DNA from: Vibrio nigripulchritudo ATCC 27043
GTDB taxonomy: Bacteria; Pseudomonadota; Gammaproteobacteria; Enterobacterales; Vibrionaceae
Direction of reading: 5' to 3'
Length of the DNA: 64,000 bases
Assembly: GCF_000222685.1 (NCBI RefSeq)
Contig: NZ_AFWJ01000112.1
Coordinates: 1 to 64,000, forward strand
Within the stretch, counting starts at the first letter, position 1. Every line of letters begins with the position of its first letter. Positions 29,128 to 39,399 of the stretch are shown here, one piece after another. The notes under the pieces are model-generated. The model saw only the letters and a program-made list of their open reading frames with translations, was not told the DNA's origin and searched no databases. The translations under genes and the position numbers were made by a program.

Positions 29128-32037
29128 ATGACATTTGCTTTAGGTCAACGCTGGATCAGTGACACAGAAAGTGACTTGGGTTTGGGTACGGTAGTGGCGC
29201 TGGATGCCAGAACCGTGACTTTGCTATTTGCGGCGTCGGAAGAAAACCGAGTGTATGCCCGCTCAGATGCCCCGGTAACTCGCGTGACGTTCAATGTTGG
29301 CGATGTGATTGATTCCCACGAAGGCTGGAGCCTGAAAGTCGACCAAGTTGTTGATGACAACGGCGTCTTATCTTACCTAGGTACACGTACCGACACCGAA
29401 GAAACGGGTGTGTTACTGCGCGAAATCATGCTCAGTCATCAAATCCGTTTCAATAAGCCTCAGGACAAACTGTACGCCGGTCAAATTGATCGCATGGACA
29501 ACTTTGTTTTGCGTTACCGTGCTCTGAATAATCAGTATCAGCAGCATAAAAGCCCAATGCGCGGTTTGTGTGGTATGCGTGCAGGTTTGATTCCTCATCA
29601 GCTTTACATCGCTCACGAAGTGGGTCGCCGACATGCACCGCGTGTTCTCCTTGCTGATGAAGTAGGTTTAGGTAAAACCATCGAAGCTGGCATGATCATC
29701 CACCAGCAGGTGCTATCTGGTCGTGCTGAGCGCATTTTAATTGTGGTGCCAGAAACCCTTCAGCATCAGTGGCTGGTGGAAATGATGCGTCGCTTCAACC
29801 TGCACTTCTCAGTGTTTGACGAAGAGCGTTGTATTGAAGCATACGCCGAAGCGGATAACCCATTTGACACTCAGCAATACGTGCTGTGTTCTCTGGATTT
29901 TCTACGCAAGAGCAAAAAGCGTTTTGAACAGGCTTTGGATGCAGACTGGGATCTTCTGGTTGTCGACGAAGCGCATCACCTTGAGTGGAGTCAGGACAAC
30001 CCAAGCCGTGAATACCAAGTGGTAGAAGGTCTGGCGCAGCGCACGGCTGGGGTATTATTGCTTACGGCAACACCAGAGCAGTTAGGTCATGAAAGCCACT
30101 TTGCCCGTCTTCGTCTTCTCGATCCAGATCGTTTTTACGATTACGAGGCTTTCGTAAAAGAAGAGCAGCAATACGCGCCGGTTGCCGATGCCGTCGCAAC
30201 TCTGTTTTCTGGTGAAAAGCTGGAAAATGAAGCGAAAAACCAAATTACTGAATTGCTTTCCGAGCAGGATGTCGAGCCATTATTCCGCATCATAGAAGGC
30301 AATTGCGAAGAAGAAGAAAAAGCCAAAGCGCGCCAAGAGTTAATCGATAACCTGATGGATCGTCACGGTACAGGTCGCGTACTTTTCCGTAACACTCGTG
30401 CGGCAATCAAAGGTTTCCCGGAGCGAAACGTACATCTTCTGCCAATGGATATTCCAAGCCAGTACACCACGGCAATGCGAGTGGCTGGCATGTTGGGTGG
30501 GCAGATGAGCGCAGAAGCTCGCGCCATGAAGATGCTTTATCCAGAAGAAATCTATCAGGAATTTGAAGGCGACAGCGCAACCTGGTGGCAGTTTGATTCT
30601 CGAGTGAACTGGCTAATCGAAAAAGTGAAAACTAAGCGCAGCGAGAAGGTTCTGGTGATTGCTTCTCGTGCCAATACTGCACTTCAACTTGAACAGGCAC
30701 TTCGTGAGCGTGAAGGCATTCGTGCCACGGTTTTCCATGAAGGTATGTCGATTCTGGAACGTGATAAAGCCGCAGCTTACTTTGCGCAGGACGAAGGTGG
30801 TGCTCAGGTGCTGATTTGTTCTGAGATTGGTTCGGAAGGTCGTAACTTCCAGTTTGCTAACCAATTAGTGATGTTCGATTTGCCATTTAACCCTGACCTG
30901 TTAGAGCAGCGAATCGGTCGTCTGGATCGTATCGGGCAGCAACGCGACATCGATATCTACGTGCCTTACCTGAAAGGGACTTCTCAAGCGATTCTTGCAC
31001 GCTGGTTTGATGAAGGCTTGAGTGCCTTTGGCGAAACATGCCCGACAGGACGTGCAGTTTACGATCAGTATTCCGAGCAGTTAATCGAGATGTTGGCGTC
31101 AGGCAATACTGAAACGCTGGACGAAGTAATTGAACACTCACGCCATATGAATCAGGAACTGAAATTCAAGCTAGAGCAAGGTCGTGACCGTTTGCTTGAG
31201 ATCCACTCTAATGGTGGCGAAAAAGCGCAAGGGATTGTTGAGCAAATTGAATCGACCGACGGCGATACGAATCTGGTTACGTTCGCTCTTAGCCTTTTCG
31301 ATACCATTGGTCTGAATCAGGATGATAAAGGCGAAAATGCGCTGGTGGTGACGCCTTCTGAGCACATGATGGTGCCGAGCTACCCAGGTCTTCCTTATGA
31401 AGGTGCGACTATTACTTTTGATCGTGATACTGCACTTTCACGCGAAGATATGCACTTCATGAGTTGGGAGCACCCAATGATTCAGGGTGGCATTGATTTA
31501 CTGCTAAGCGAAGGTGTAGGCACCTCGGCAGTATCACTTCTGAAAAACAAAGCGCTGCCAGTGGGTACGATTCTTCTGGAGCTGGTTTATCTGGTGGATG
31601 CGCAAGCGCCTAAACGCAGTGGCTTGTCTCGCTTCTTACCACAAACCCCAATTCGCATGATGCTTGATGGCAAGGGCAACGACTTGTCTGAACAGGTTGA
31701 ATTTGAAGGCTTCAACCGTCAGTTAAGTCCGGTGAATCGTCATCTTGCAAGCAAGCTAGTGAATTCGGTTCAAAATGACGTTCACAAGCTGATAGAAGCC
31801 GGTGAAGGACACATTCAGGGTCACCTCGAAAAAGTACGTGAAGGTGCATTGAAAGACATGCAATCCAGCTTGAATGGTGAACTAGAAAGGCTACAGGCAT
31901 TAAAAGCCGTTAACCCGAACATTCGTGACGAAGAGCTGGAATCGATTGAATCCCAAATCAAAGAGCTGACTGGCTACATCCAAAGTGCTCAGATTCAATT
32001 GGACTCACTCCGCCTGATTGTGGTGAGCCACAACTAG
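29128..32037 (+). CDS. rapA: RNA polymerase-associated SWI2/SNF2 ATPase RapA
   Basis: Recycles RNA polymerase after transcription. N-terminal Tudor-like domains (residues 1-110) contact polymerase; the helicase core has motif [10 protein letters not shown] (176-184), DEAH box (280-283), the C-terminal helicase lobe ([24 protein letters not shown]) and a long C-terminal region with coiled coil (about 890-960). 969 residues (E. coli 968). Start ATG at 29128 with TTGAGGTAG upstream. Confidence 0.96.
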   Translation: MTFALGQRWISDTESDLGLGTVVALDARTVTLLFAASEENRVYARSDAPVTRVTFNVGDVIDSHEGWSLKVDQVVDDNGVLSYLGTRTDTEETGVLLREIMLSHQIRFNKPQDKLYAGQIDRMDNFVLRYRALNNQYQQHKSPMRGLCGMRAGLIPHQLYIAHEVGRRHAPRVLLADEVGLGKTIEAGMIIHQQVLSGRAERILIVVPETLQHQWLVEMMRRFNLHFSVFDEERCIEAYAEADNPFDTQQYVLCSLDFLRKSKKRFEQALDADWDLLVVDEAHHLEWSQDNPSREYQVVEGLAQRTAGVLLLTATPEQLGHESHFARLRLLDPDRFYDYEAFVKEEQQYAPVADAVATLFSGEKLENEAKNQITELLSEQDVEPLFRIIEGNCEEEEKAKARQELIDNLMDRHGTGRVLFRNTRAAIKGFPERNVHLLPMDIPSQYTTAMRVAGMLGGQMSAEARAMKMLYPEEIYQEFEGDSATWWQFDSRVNWLIEKVKTKRSEKVLVIASRANTALQLEQALREREGIRATVFHEGMSILERDKAAAYFAQDEGGAQVLICSEIGSEGRNFQFANQLVMFDLPFNPDLLEQRIGRLDRIGQQRDIDIYVPYLKGTSQAILARWFDEGLSAFGETCPTGRAVYDQYSEQLIEMLASGNTETLDEVIEHSRHMNQELKFKLEQGRDRLLEIHSNGGEKAQGIVEQIESTDGDTNLVTFALSLFDTIGLNQDDKGENALVVTPSEHMMVPSYPGLPYEGATITFDRDTALSREDMHFMSWEHPMIQGGIDLLLSEGVGTSAVSLLKNKALPVGTILLELVYLVDAQAPKRSGLSRFLPQTPIRMMLDGKGNDLSEQVEFEGFNRQLSPVNRHLASKLVNSVQNDVHKLIEAGEGHIQGHLEKVREGALKDMQSSLNGELERLQALKAVNPNIRDEELESIESQIKELTGYIQSAQIQLDSLRLIVVSHN

Positions 32038-32054
32038 GACATGGCATAGATGCA

Positions 32055-32082
32055 AAGGAGAAGTGGTCAGCCACTTCTCCTT
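32055..32082 (+). terminator. Strong hairpin after rapA
   Basis: A perfect 12-bp stem (AAGGAGAAGTGG / CCACTTCTCCTT) with loop TCAG starts 17 bases after the rapA stop. Only a mixed T/C tract follows, so termination is likely but perhaps partial, letting some transcripts reach rluA. Confidence 0.7.
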
Positions 32083-32130
32083 ACTCTTTCAGCGAATCAA
32101 AGTGTTAAACCAACCGAACGCGTCTTTATT

Positions 32131-32868
32131 ATGGCAATGCTTGAATACACTCCACCCACAGAACCTTGGACAGACATCAGTTATCAGGATGAAGATATTC
32201 TGATAGCCAATAAGCCTTCTGGCTTACTGTCTGTTCCTGGCAAAGCGCCAGAGCACGCAGACTGCATGTGGAGCCGTTTGCGTGAAACGTATTCTGAGAT
32301 AGAAGTGGTGCATCGGCTGGATATGTCGACTTCTGGCTTGATGCTGTTCGCCAAACACAAAGAAGCAGAACGAGCACTGAAAAAGCAGTTTCAGTATCGC
32401 TTGACCCATAAGATCTATTACGCTCGCGTTTGGGAGCATCCCGAAAACGATCAGGGTGAAGTCGATTTACCGCTGATTTGTGACTGGCCAAATCGCCCAC
32501 GTCAGAAAGTCTGTTTTGAGCATGGAAAGCCTTCACTAACTCGCTATCAAGTCGTTAAGCGTGAAGAGAAGACGTCCATCGTCAGGTTATTACCCATCAC
32601 TGGACGCTCTCACCAATTAAGAGTCCACATGCAAGCTTTAGGTCACGCGATTGTTGGGGATGAGTTTTATGCGTCTCCAGAAGCCATGGCGTTTGCCGAT
32701 AGGCTAGAGTTGCATGCAACAGAGCTGACGTTTTACCACCCAGCAACGCAAGAATTGCAGGTGATGTTCGTGCCTTGTGATTTTTATCCCGAAGCGAAAC
32801 CCGAAATTCTGCAACAATTTCAGCTCGATAACACATTACCGGATTATAAGACCCTGCCTACACCCTAG
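32131..32868 (+). CDS. rluA: Dual-specificity pseudouridine synthase RluA
   Basis: Modifies 23S rRNA U746 and tRNA U32. The catalytic aspartate lies in HRLDMSTSGLMLF, and the family motifs KPSGLLSVPG, DLPLICDWPNRP and PITGRSHQLRVH are present. The start at 32131 gives 245 residues and an N-terminus like E. coli RluA (M-x-M-x-x-Y-x-PP-x-EPW). The in-frame extension from 32050 crosses the hairpin after rapA and is rejected. The ribosome-binding site is weak. Confidence 0.93.
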   Translation: MAMLEYTPPTEPWTDISYQDEDILIANKPSGLLSVPGKAPEHADCMWSRLRETYSEIEVVHRLDMSTSGLMLFAKHKEAERALKKQFQYRLTHKIYYARVWEHPENDQGEVDLPLICDWPNRPRQKVCFEHGKPSLTRYQVVKREEKTSIVRLLPITGRSHQLRVHMQALGHAIVGDEFYASPEAMAFADRLELHATELTFYHPATQELQVMFVPCDFYPEAKPEILQQFQLDNTLPDYKTLPTP

Positions 32869-32907
32869 GTCAACAGACCCTAATCAGAGGCAGGAAAGGA
32901 GCCTTCA

Positions 32908-33861
32908 ATGAAAATCGTCTTTCTAGATAGAGACACCATTCCTGCCCAGATTCCCGTTCCAAAACCTGCTTTTGACCACGAGTGGATAGAGTATCCACTG
33001 ACGACAGCCGAAGAAACGACAAGCCGCATTCAGGACGCCGACATCATCATTACCAATAAAGTGGTTCTGAACTCCGACAACCTGCAATCTGCGGCGTCGG
33101 TCAAGCTGATAGCTGTTGCGGCGACTGGCACCAACAACATCGATCTTGAGTACTGTAGAAGCCGCGGTATCGCTGTTTGTAATATCCAAGGGTATGCGAC
33201 CCAATCAGTTCCTGAACATGTTATTGCATCAGTGTTTGCGCTAAGACGCAACCTCATGGCGTATCACCAAGACATCGCCAATGGAGAATGGCAGAAGAAA
33301 AAGCAGTTCTGCTTTTTTACTCATCCTATCGGTGATATTGCCGGTTCCACAATGGGCATCATCGGCTCGGGCGCATTGGGAAGAGCAACAGGCAAACTTG
33401 CAAAATCGGTGGGTATGAATGTCATCTATGCAGAACGCAAAGGTGAATCGGAATGTCGTCAGGGTTATTCACCCTTTGAACAGGTGCTGACCGAGTCGGA
33501 TGTTATCAGTTTGCACTGCCCACTTACCGAAAGTACCCTCAATCTGATTGGCGCATATGAGCTCAAGCAAATGAAGAACAATGCCATTCTCATTAATGCA
33601 GGTCGAGGTGGCTTAGTTGACGAGAATGCGCTGGTGGAAGCACTTCAATCCAATACCATTGCAGGTGCCAGCGTGGATGTATTTACCCAAGAGCCCGCCG
33701 ACGAGTCTAACCCTCTGATCGCGAATATGGATTTACCCAATCTATTGCTCACTCCTCACGTAGCCTGGGGAAGCGACAGTGCAATCACTCGTCTTTGTGA
33801 AATTCTGGTCGAGAATATTGAGTCTTATGTCGATGGGGAATTACACAATCGAGTGGTTTAG
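32908..33861 (+). CDS. D-isomer-specific 2-hydroxyacid dehydrogenase
   Basis: 317 residues, NAD-dependent family resembling hydroxypyruvate/glycerate dehydrogenases. Rossmann motif GIIGSGALGRATG near residues 150-162; catalytic Arg in INAGRGGLVDE and His in LLTPHVAWGS are visible. GGAG site upstream. Reduction of hydroxypyruvate or a related 2-keto acid is family inference; the substrate cannot be fixed from sequence. It stands alone between rluA and a convergent usp gene. Confidence 0.88.
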   Translation: MKIVFLDRDTIPAQIPVPKPAFDHEWIEYPLTTAEETTSRIQDADIIITNKVVLNSDNLQSAASVKLIAVAATGTNNIDLEYCRSRGIAVCNIQGYATQSVPEHVIASVFALRRNLMAYHQDIANGEWQKKKQFCFFTHPIGDIAGSTMGIIGSGALGRATGKLAKSVGMNVIYAERKGESECRQGYSPFEQVLTESDVISLHCPLTESTLNLIGAYELKQMKNNAILINAGRGGLVDENALVEALQSNTIAGASVDVFTQEPADESNPLIANMDLPNLLLTPHVAWGSDSAITRLCEILVENIESYVDGELHNRVV

Positions 33862-33867
33862 AACATA

Positions 33868-33896
33868 CAAAAAAGCACGCTGAACAGCGTGCTTTT
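33868..33896. terminator. Bidirectional terminator, dehydrogenase / usp
   Basis: AAAAGCACGCT / AGCGTGCTTTT with a 4-base loop lies between the converging genes. A-rich and T-rich flanks let it serve both strands. Confidence 0.88.
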
Positions 33897-33918
33897 CACT
33901 TCTGTAAGGTATTGAACT

Positions 33919-34359
33919 TTAACCTTGTGGTTTCACTACCAATACACTGACTTTGGCGCTTTGCACAACCTTGGATGCGACTGAACCCAATACTGCCTTG
34001 TTTAGCTTAGAACGCTTGTGACTAGGCATGATGATAAGGTCGACATTGAGTTTGTCTGCATGCTTAAGAATGGCGGCGTAAGGCTTGCCTTCAGCGACAT
34101 GTGCTTCGTTTGTGATTTTTGCTTTGGTTAGGCTTTCATCTGCTACTTTCTGCAACTGCGCTTTTACGTCTTTCTTCATCTGGCTGGCCGCGTCTTTTGG
34201 AAAGTACGTAGCGACCATGGAGTTATGAATACCCGGAAGAACGGTTAGTAGGTGGACTTTTGCATCTGAGTTTTTAGCGTGCCAAACAGCCAGCTCAATG
34301 GCTTTATCAGCAAAGCCTTCGTCGTTAAGGTCGACGGGAACCAATATATTTTTATACAT
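33919..34359 (-). CDS. Universal stress protein linked to a TRAP transporter
   Basis: 146-residue UspA-fold protein (MYKNILVPVDLNDEGFADKAI). The ATP-binding region near the C-terminus reads SHKRSKLNKAVLGS, keeping part of the UspF/UspG pattern but with Lys/Arg in place of the usual first glycines, so nucleotide binding is uncertain. It follows the TRAP permease by 54 bases on the same strand. In Halomonas the USP TeaD regulates the TeaABC TRAP transporter, so a similar regulatory role is a fair inference. Confidence 0.88.
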   Translation of the reverse strand: MYKNILVPVDLNDEGFADKAIELAVWHAKNSDAKVHLLTVLPGIHNSMVATYFPKDAASQMKKDVKAQLQKVADESLTKAKITNEAHVAEGKPYAAILKHADKLNVDLIIMPSHKRSKLNKAVLGSVASKVVQSAKVSVLVVKPQG

Positions 34360-34413
34360 AGCTTATCTCTTGTAAGGCAGCACCGGATTGGGTGCTGCCG
34401 ATTTTAGAATGAA

Positions 34414-36996
34414 TTAAGCTGGAATGGCGTCTTTCATCGCACGACGTCGTTGGTTCCAGGCCATGGCAAACAAAATCAGAAGGGCAGGAACAAACACCCA
34501 CTCTTTCATTGGGCGATCCGCTTCCAGAACAACCGATTTAATTTCCCAGTCAAAATCGATACCAGATGCTTCTGCAGGGCTGCCAAATTCAACCATATCA
34601 ACAATCATGCGACCATCGACTTCGTTCAGCATCAGACCCATGGAGCTCACTCGCTCTTCACCTGTTGCGGCTGAATCTTCGAATGGCAGACGTACTGTCT
34701 TTTCACTGTAATCGCCATCTAAGTTTTCACCGCCCACACGAAGTTCCAGAGTCTGACCTATGTTCAGACCTTCTGCAATTTCAACAATCTGATTGCCTTC
34801 ATAGTAATCTTTTGCTGGGTAAAGCATGTCCCACCAGAAACCCGGACGGAAGAAGGAGAACGTCAGCACCAACAACAGTACAGTTTCCCACCATTTGTTT
34901 CTCGTGAACCACCAGCCTTGCGTTGCTGCTGAGAAAATCAGCATTGCGATAATGGAAGAAATCACCGTCAGAAGCAGGTGCCACCACGAGTCGATACCCA
35001 TCATCAGTAGTTGGGTGTTGAAAATGAACATGAATGGCAAGATTGCAGTTCGGATGTCGTAGGTAAAGCCCTGAATACCAGTTTTGATTGGGTCAGACTT
35101 TGCAATCGCTGCGGCAGCAAAAGCAGCCAGACCAACTGGTGGCGTATCATCGGCTAAGATACCGAAGTAGAACACAAACAGGTGAACGGCAATCAGAGGA
35201 ATGATCAATCCATGAGCTGCACCCAGTGTCACGATGACTGGAGCCATCAGAGTCGATACTACGATGTAGTTTGCGGTGGTAGGAAGACCCATACCCAGAA
35301 TAAGTGAGATAACCGCAGTGAACAGAAGCATCAGGATAACGCTGCCGCCTGAGATAAACTCAACGAAGTCTGTCATTACCAAGCCGATACCTGTCAGAGT
35401 AACTACGCCTACAACCGTACCAGCGGCTGCTGTCGCAACACCGATACCAATCATATTACGAGCACCAGAGACCAGTGCTTCCGCCAGGTCAACAAAACCT
35501 TCTTTTGCTTGAGTGGCAACGCTGTCGCCAGATTTAGACATGATGGCAAGCAGCGGACGCTGAGTGATCAGAATGAAGATCATGAACACTGTTGCCCAGA
35601 AAGCAGACAGACCAGGTGAGAATCGCTCTACGGTTAAACACCAAACCAACACAACGATAGGCAGAAGGTAATGCAGACCAGACTTAATGGTTGGACCCGG
35701 TTCAGGGACTTCGGTTAACTCGGAGTCAATCGAAATGTTGCCCTCTTTCATGTGCTTAGAAGATACGCGAATCAGTGCCACATATGCCACAAGTAAAGCA
35801 ACGGTTACGATCGGCGTTGCCGCTTCGCCAAACACATCTTTCGTCCAGCCTACACCGTAGTACACCAATGCACTGATGATACACAGACCTAAAATTGTTC
35901 CTGTAAAGGAAAGAAGGCTTTGTACCAGTGTTGGGTTATGGCGACGAGGCAGACCAGTCATGCCTGCTTTACAGGCTTCAAGGTGAACGATGTAAATCAA
36001 AGCGATGTAAGAAATCAACGCAGGCAGAAGTGCTGCTTTAATCACTTCAACATAAGAAATGCCCACGTACTCCACCATCAGGAATGCGGCAGCACCCATG
36101 ATTGGCGGTGTTAGCTGACCGTTGGTGGATGCTGCAACTTCAACAGCACCAGCTTTAGTGCCAGGGAAGCCGACGCGCTTCATCAGTGGAATGGTAAACG
36201 TACCTGTGGTCACAACGTTGGCAATGGACGAGCCCGAAACCAGACCTGATAAACCAGAAGCCACTACTGCTGCTTTTGCAGGACCACCACGCATATGACC
36301 GAGTAGTGAGAATGCGACTTTGATGAAGTATGCCCCTGCACCTGCTCGCTCTAACATTGCACCAAACAATACGAACAGGAATACGAAGGAAGTCGATACA
36401 CCCAATGCAACGCCAAATACCCCTTCAGTTGTTAACCAAAGATGTGACATGGCCTTATTCAGACTTGCGCCTTTGTGGGCAATTACGTCTGGCATGTATG
36501 GACCTGCAAAGGTGTAGGTTAAGAAGACCGCTGCAACCACCATGAGTGGGGGACCAAGCGCGCGACGAGTCGCTTCTAGCAATAACACCATGCCTGTAAC
36601 GGCTGCTACGATATCAAACGTAGTGGGTGCGCCAGAACGCCCTGCGAGCTCGGTATAAAATAGATAAATGTATGCCGCTGAAAAGCTACCTGCCAGTGCC
36701 AAAACCCAGTCGATAAGGGGAATATGATCCCTTGGGGAGTTTTTCATCGCCGGGTAAGCAGTAAATGCCAGGAAGATTGCAAATGTCAGGTGGATTGCTC
36801 GGGCTTCTGTGTCGTTCAGAACGAAAATATTGAAAATAAATGGCAGAGGTGATGCGTACCACAGTTGGAAAAGGGACCAACAAAGAGGGACAAACCATAA
36901 GATCCGACCTGGAATACCTGAAGGGTTTCGTGCTCCGGTGTCGGCCTGTGCCACCATATCTTGCACATCTTGAGACGGTGTTGTTGTCTGCGTCAT
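34414..36996 (-). CDS. TRAP transporter fused permease (TAXI type)
   Basis: 860-residue inner-membrane protein joining the small (4-TM, Q-like) and large (12-TM, M-like) TRAP permease subunits. Strong family motifs lie in the large part, e.g. GLVSGSSIANVVTTGTFTIPLMKR and GMGLPTTANYIVVSTL. A ~150-residue C-terminal extension after the last helices (from about 690) is partly soluble. The ATG at 36996 is chosen for AAGGAT upstream; the in-frame extension to 37056 lacks one. It lies downstream of the TAXI binding protein and upstream of the usp gene. Confidence 0.92.
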   Translation of the reverse strand: MTQTTTPSQDVQDMVAQADTGARNPSGIPGRILWFVPLCWSLFQLWYASPLPFIFNIFVLNDTEARAIHLTFAIFLAFTAYPAMKNSPRDHIPLIDWVLALAGSFSAAYIYLFYTELAGRSGAPTTFDIVAAVTGMVLLLEATRRALGPPLMVVAAVFLTYTFAGPYMPDVIAHKGASLNKAMSHLWLTTEGVFGVALGVSTSFVFLFVLFGAMLERAGAGAYFIKVAFSLLGHMRGGPAKAAVVASGLSGLVSGSSIANVVTTGTFTIPLMKRVGFPGTKAGAVEVAASTNGQLTPPIMGAAAFLMVEYVGISYVEVIKAALLPALISYIALIYIVHLEACKAGMTGLPRRHNPTLVQSLLSFTGTILGLCIISALVYYGVGWTKDVFGEAATPIVTVALLVAYVALIRVSSKHMKEGNISIDSELTEVPEPGPTIKSGLHYLLPIVVLVWCLTVERFSPGLSAFWATVFMIFILITQRPLLAIMSKSGDSVATQAKEGFVDLAEALVSGARNMIGIGVATAAAGTVVGVVTLTGIGLVMTDFVEFISGGSVILMLLFTAVISLILGMGLPTTANYIVVSTLMAPVIVTLGAAHGLIIPLIAVHLFVFYFGILADDTPPVGLAAFAAAAIAKSDPIKTGIQGFTYDIRTAILPFMFIFNTQLLMMGIDSWWHLLLTVISSIIAMLIFSAATQGWWFTRNKWWETVLLLVLTFSFFRPGFWWDMLYPAKDYYEGNQIVEIAEGLNIGQTLELRVGGENLDGDYSEKTVRLPFEDSAATGEERVSSMGLMLNEVDGRMIVDMVEFGSPAEASGIDFDWEIKSVVLEADRPMKEWVFVPALLILFAMAWNQRRRAMKDAIPA

Positions 36997-37219
36997 GTAC
37001 GTTATCCTTATTATTTTTGGTGTTTTGTGCTGCGTATCCTGCAGCCGATCGTTCATTTAATGTAACGAAAAAATCTTAACAAAATATTAACAAGTGTATT
37101 CAGTCTAGCTATTGAGACTACTCAAGACAATAATCGGTGTTTTGAAACAGTGCATCAGTCAGAATTATCGTAGGTGCTGTCTGGAGAGCGACTGTTTGTA
37201 TGCGCTGTCAAAAGGCAAT

Positions 37220-37248
37220 AAAAAGGAGGCAATCGCGCCTCCTTTTTT
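37220..37248. terminator. Hairpin between TAXI gene and TRAP permease
   Basis: AAAAAGGAGGC / GCCTCCTTTTT with a 6-base loop lies 22 bases past the binding-protein stop. It likely limits read-through, giving more binding protein than permease. Confidence 0.88.
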
Positions 37249-37269
37249 ATCGTTTAAAGAGCAGGCGCT

Positions 37270-38238
37270 TTATTTAAGCAGACCAATTTCTCTGTAGTAT
37301 TTCTCAGCACCTGGGTGTAGAGGAATGGAAAGACCCGCTTTCACCATGTCTTCTTTCTTCAGGTTTGCAAATGCTGGGTGCAAACGCTTAAACGTGCTGA
37401 AGTTTTCGAATACCGCTTTTGCTACGTTGTAAGCAACTTCGTCAGATACGTCTGAAGTGGTTACCATAGTTGCAGCAACACCGAAGCTCTTAACGTCGCC
37501 ATCAGTACCACGGTACATACCAGCAGGTACGTTGCTGTACGCGTAGTAAGGGTTGTCCGCTACGATCTTGTCGATCTCTTTACCCGTTGCAGATACCAGT
37601 TTCGCGTCACAAGATGTTGTCGCTTCTTTAATAGAGCCATTCGGGTGACCTACCATGTAAATGAATGCGTCAATCTTGTTATCACAAAGTGCTTGTGAAC
37701 GCTCAGAACCTTTTAGCTCAGATGCCAGCTTAAAGCTGTCGTTTGTCCAGCCAAATGACTCCATCACTACGCCCATTGTTGCGCGATCACCAGAACCAGG
37801 GTTACCGATGTTCACACGTTTGCCTTTAAGATCAGCAACGTTTTCAATGTTTGCGTCTGCACGTGCAATGATGTTGAACGGTTCAGTGTGAAGAGAGAAC
37901 ATAGCACGCAGCTTTTTGTACGGACCTTGTTCAGAGAATTTACTTGTACCGTTGTAACCGTGGAACTGCCAGTCTGACTGAACAACGCCAAAGTCCAGTT
38001 CACCAGCTCGAATGGTATTTACGTTGTAGATAGAACCGCCAGTGGATTCTACTGAACAACGGATATTGTGTTCTTTACGACCTTTGTTCACTAGCTTACA
38101 AATCGCACCACCTGTTGGGTAGTAAACGCCAGTAACGGAGCCTGTACCAATGGTAATGAATTCTTGAGCGTGAACAGAACCAGCACCTGCAACGGCTGCT
38201 GCAATCGCACTGATTTTTACAAGGTGTTTAAATGCCAT
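37270..38238 (-). CDS. TAXI-family TRAP solute-binding protein
   Basis: 322-residue periplasmic binding protein with a signal peptide (hydrophobic core AIAAAVAGAGSVHA, cleavage about residue 24). The mature start QEFITIGTGSVTGVYYPTGGAICKLV is the TAXI hallmark. Start at 38238 with AAGGAAGGG upstream; an in-frame extension to 38271 is not a signal sequence. It neighbours argR and mdh as the V. cholerae homologue VC0430 does; that protein has been reported to bind glutamate, from memory and not verified. Confidence 0.93.
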   Translation of the reverse strand: MAFKHLVKISAIAAAVAGAGSVHAQEFITIGTGSVTGVYYPTGGAICKLVNKGRKEHNIRCSVESTGGSIYNVNTIRAGELDFGVVQSDWQFHGYNGTSKFSEQGPYKKLRAMFSLHTEPFNIIARADANIENVADLKGKRVNIGNPGSGDRATMGVVMESFGWTNDSFKLASELKGSERSQALCDNKIDAFIYMVGHPNGSIKEATTSCDAKLVSATGKEIDKIVADNPYYAYSNVPAGMYRGTDGDVKSFGVAATMVTTSDVSDEVAYNVAKAVFENFSTFKRLHPAFANLKKEDMVKAGLSIPLHPGAEKYYREIGLLK

Positions 38239-38556
38239 GAATTTCCCTTCCTTATTTTCATTATTCGCCACGTGATGTGGAATAGCTTCCTATTGGAAAC
38301 GGCATCTTTTTCAGTCCATTAGATGAAAAAGTGGCTGAATAATAGCAAAAATCAGGTTGGAAATTACAAGAATGTTAATTTCTATAGACGATAAGTCTGG
38401 AGACGAAATGGAATAAAGGAAATAAATAACCCCATAAAATCTTTGTTTTTCATGGGGTTAGAGTTTGGGGCTTAGTTAAGTAGCAGATTGTATTTTTTGT
38501 GATCTACTTCGCTTATTTAATGTAATCATCAAAAATAACATTTCAGCGTGTGAAAA
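38239..38556 (-). other. Intergenic region argR to TAXI gene
   Basis: 318 AT-rich bases with no convincing gene. It holds the likely argR terminator (38427-38460) and, downstream on the minus strand, presumably the promoter of the TAXI-TRAP operon, for which no clear -35/-10 pair was picked out. Confidence 0.5.
38427..38460 (-). terminator. Probable terminator after argR
   Basis: A 9-bp stem (TAACCCCAT / ATGGGGTTA) with a 16-base loop, followed on the minus strand by TTTATTT. It lies 97 bases past the argR stop. Confidence 0.5.
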
Positions 38557-39027
38557 TTAACCAGCGTATTCAAACAATTCGCAAACCGAACGGAATAACT
38601 CTTCGGTTGTAACAGGCAATGTAGGGGTGATGAATATGGTGTCGTCACCAGCAACCACACCCAAAATGCCTTCGGATTTTCCAAGGGAGTCAAGTAGCCG
38701 GGCAATCAGTTGAGCTGCTCCCGGACCCGTGTGGATGACAACAAGAGCGTTGTTGTGGTCAATATCCAAAACCAACTCTCTTAAAGAGCTGGAAACCGTT
38801 GGAACCCCAAGTTCTGCTGGAAGGCAATATACCATTTCCATTTTGGCATTGCGGGTACGCACTGCGCCAAATTTAGTCAACATACGTGAAACTTTGGATT
38901 GGTTGATGTTTTCAAAACCTTCCAGCTTCAACGCGTCGACAATTTCACCTTGTGAACCAAAACGCTCTTCTTTTAATAGCGCTTTAAACGCGCGCACAAG
39001 GGTGTCTTGCTTTTCTGTATTTCGCAT
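38557..39027 (-). CDS. argR: Arginine repressor ArgR
   Basis: 156-residue hexameric repressor of arginine biosynthesis, also an XerCD accessory factor in E. coli. N-terminal winged helix ([27 protein letters not shown]) and C-terminal arginine-binding/oligomerisation domain ([26 protein letters not shown]). The ATG at 39027 gives the standard length; longer in-frame openings upstream lack family resemblance. It is divergent from mdh, as in E. coli. Confidence 0.96.
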   Translation of the reverse strand: MRNTEKQDTLVRAFKALLKEERFGSQGEIVDALKLEGFENINQSKVSRMLTKFGAVRTRNAKMEMVYCLPAELGVPTVSSSLRELVLDIDHNNALVVIHTGPGAAQLIARLLDSLGKSEGILGVVAGDDTIFITPTLPVTTEELFRSVCELFEYAG

Positions 39028-39399
39028 GATTCTCAGTTTCATATAATTAAAACTATTTTTGTTATTTTTGCATAGATAATGTGCCTTCACCAACTTCTGC
39101 CCGATTTCTGCTACTAAAGTCACTTGTAGTTGTGCCAAAGTCACGAGAATATATGAGATTAATGCCACAAAATTTTGAATCCAACTTGTTGTAGCTTCAA
39201 TGTTTTAAGAGCATGCTCTCGCTTCATTTTGTGGCACGTCAGAGGTGAGTTGCGCGAAGTCGCAAAGCTGGGGTTAATTAATTGTAATAAGATCGTAGTT
39301 ACTATAATTTCTTATTTACATATGAGGTTAAAAAACCCAACTCCCAAACGTTTCATACCTTAACGTGAAGTATTGCTAAATTACCCAAGGAGAATAACC
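39028..39399. other. Divergent intergenic region argR / mdh
   Basis: 372 AT-rich bases. A loose ARG-box-like sequence (TTTTGCATAGATAATGTG, 39066-39083) lies 39 bases before argR and could allow autoregulation. A TATAAT at 39303-39308, with TTGTAA 15 bases upstream, is a possible mdh promoter. No gene or stable RNA was recognised. Confidence 0.4.
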
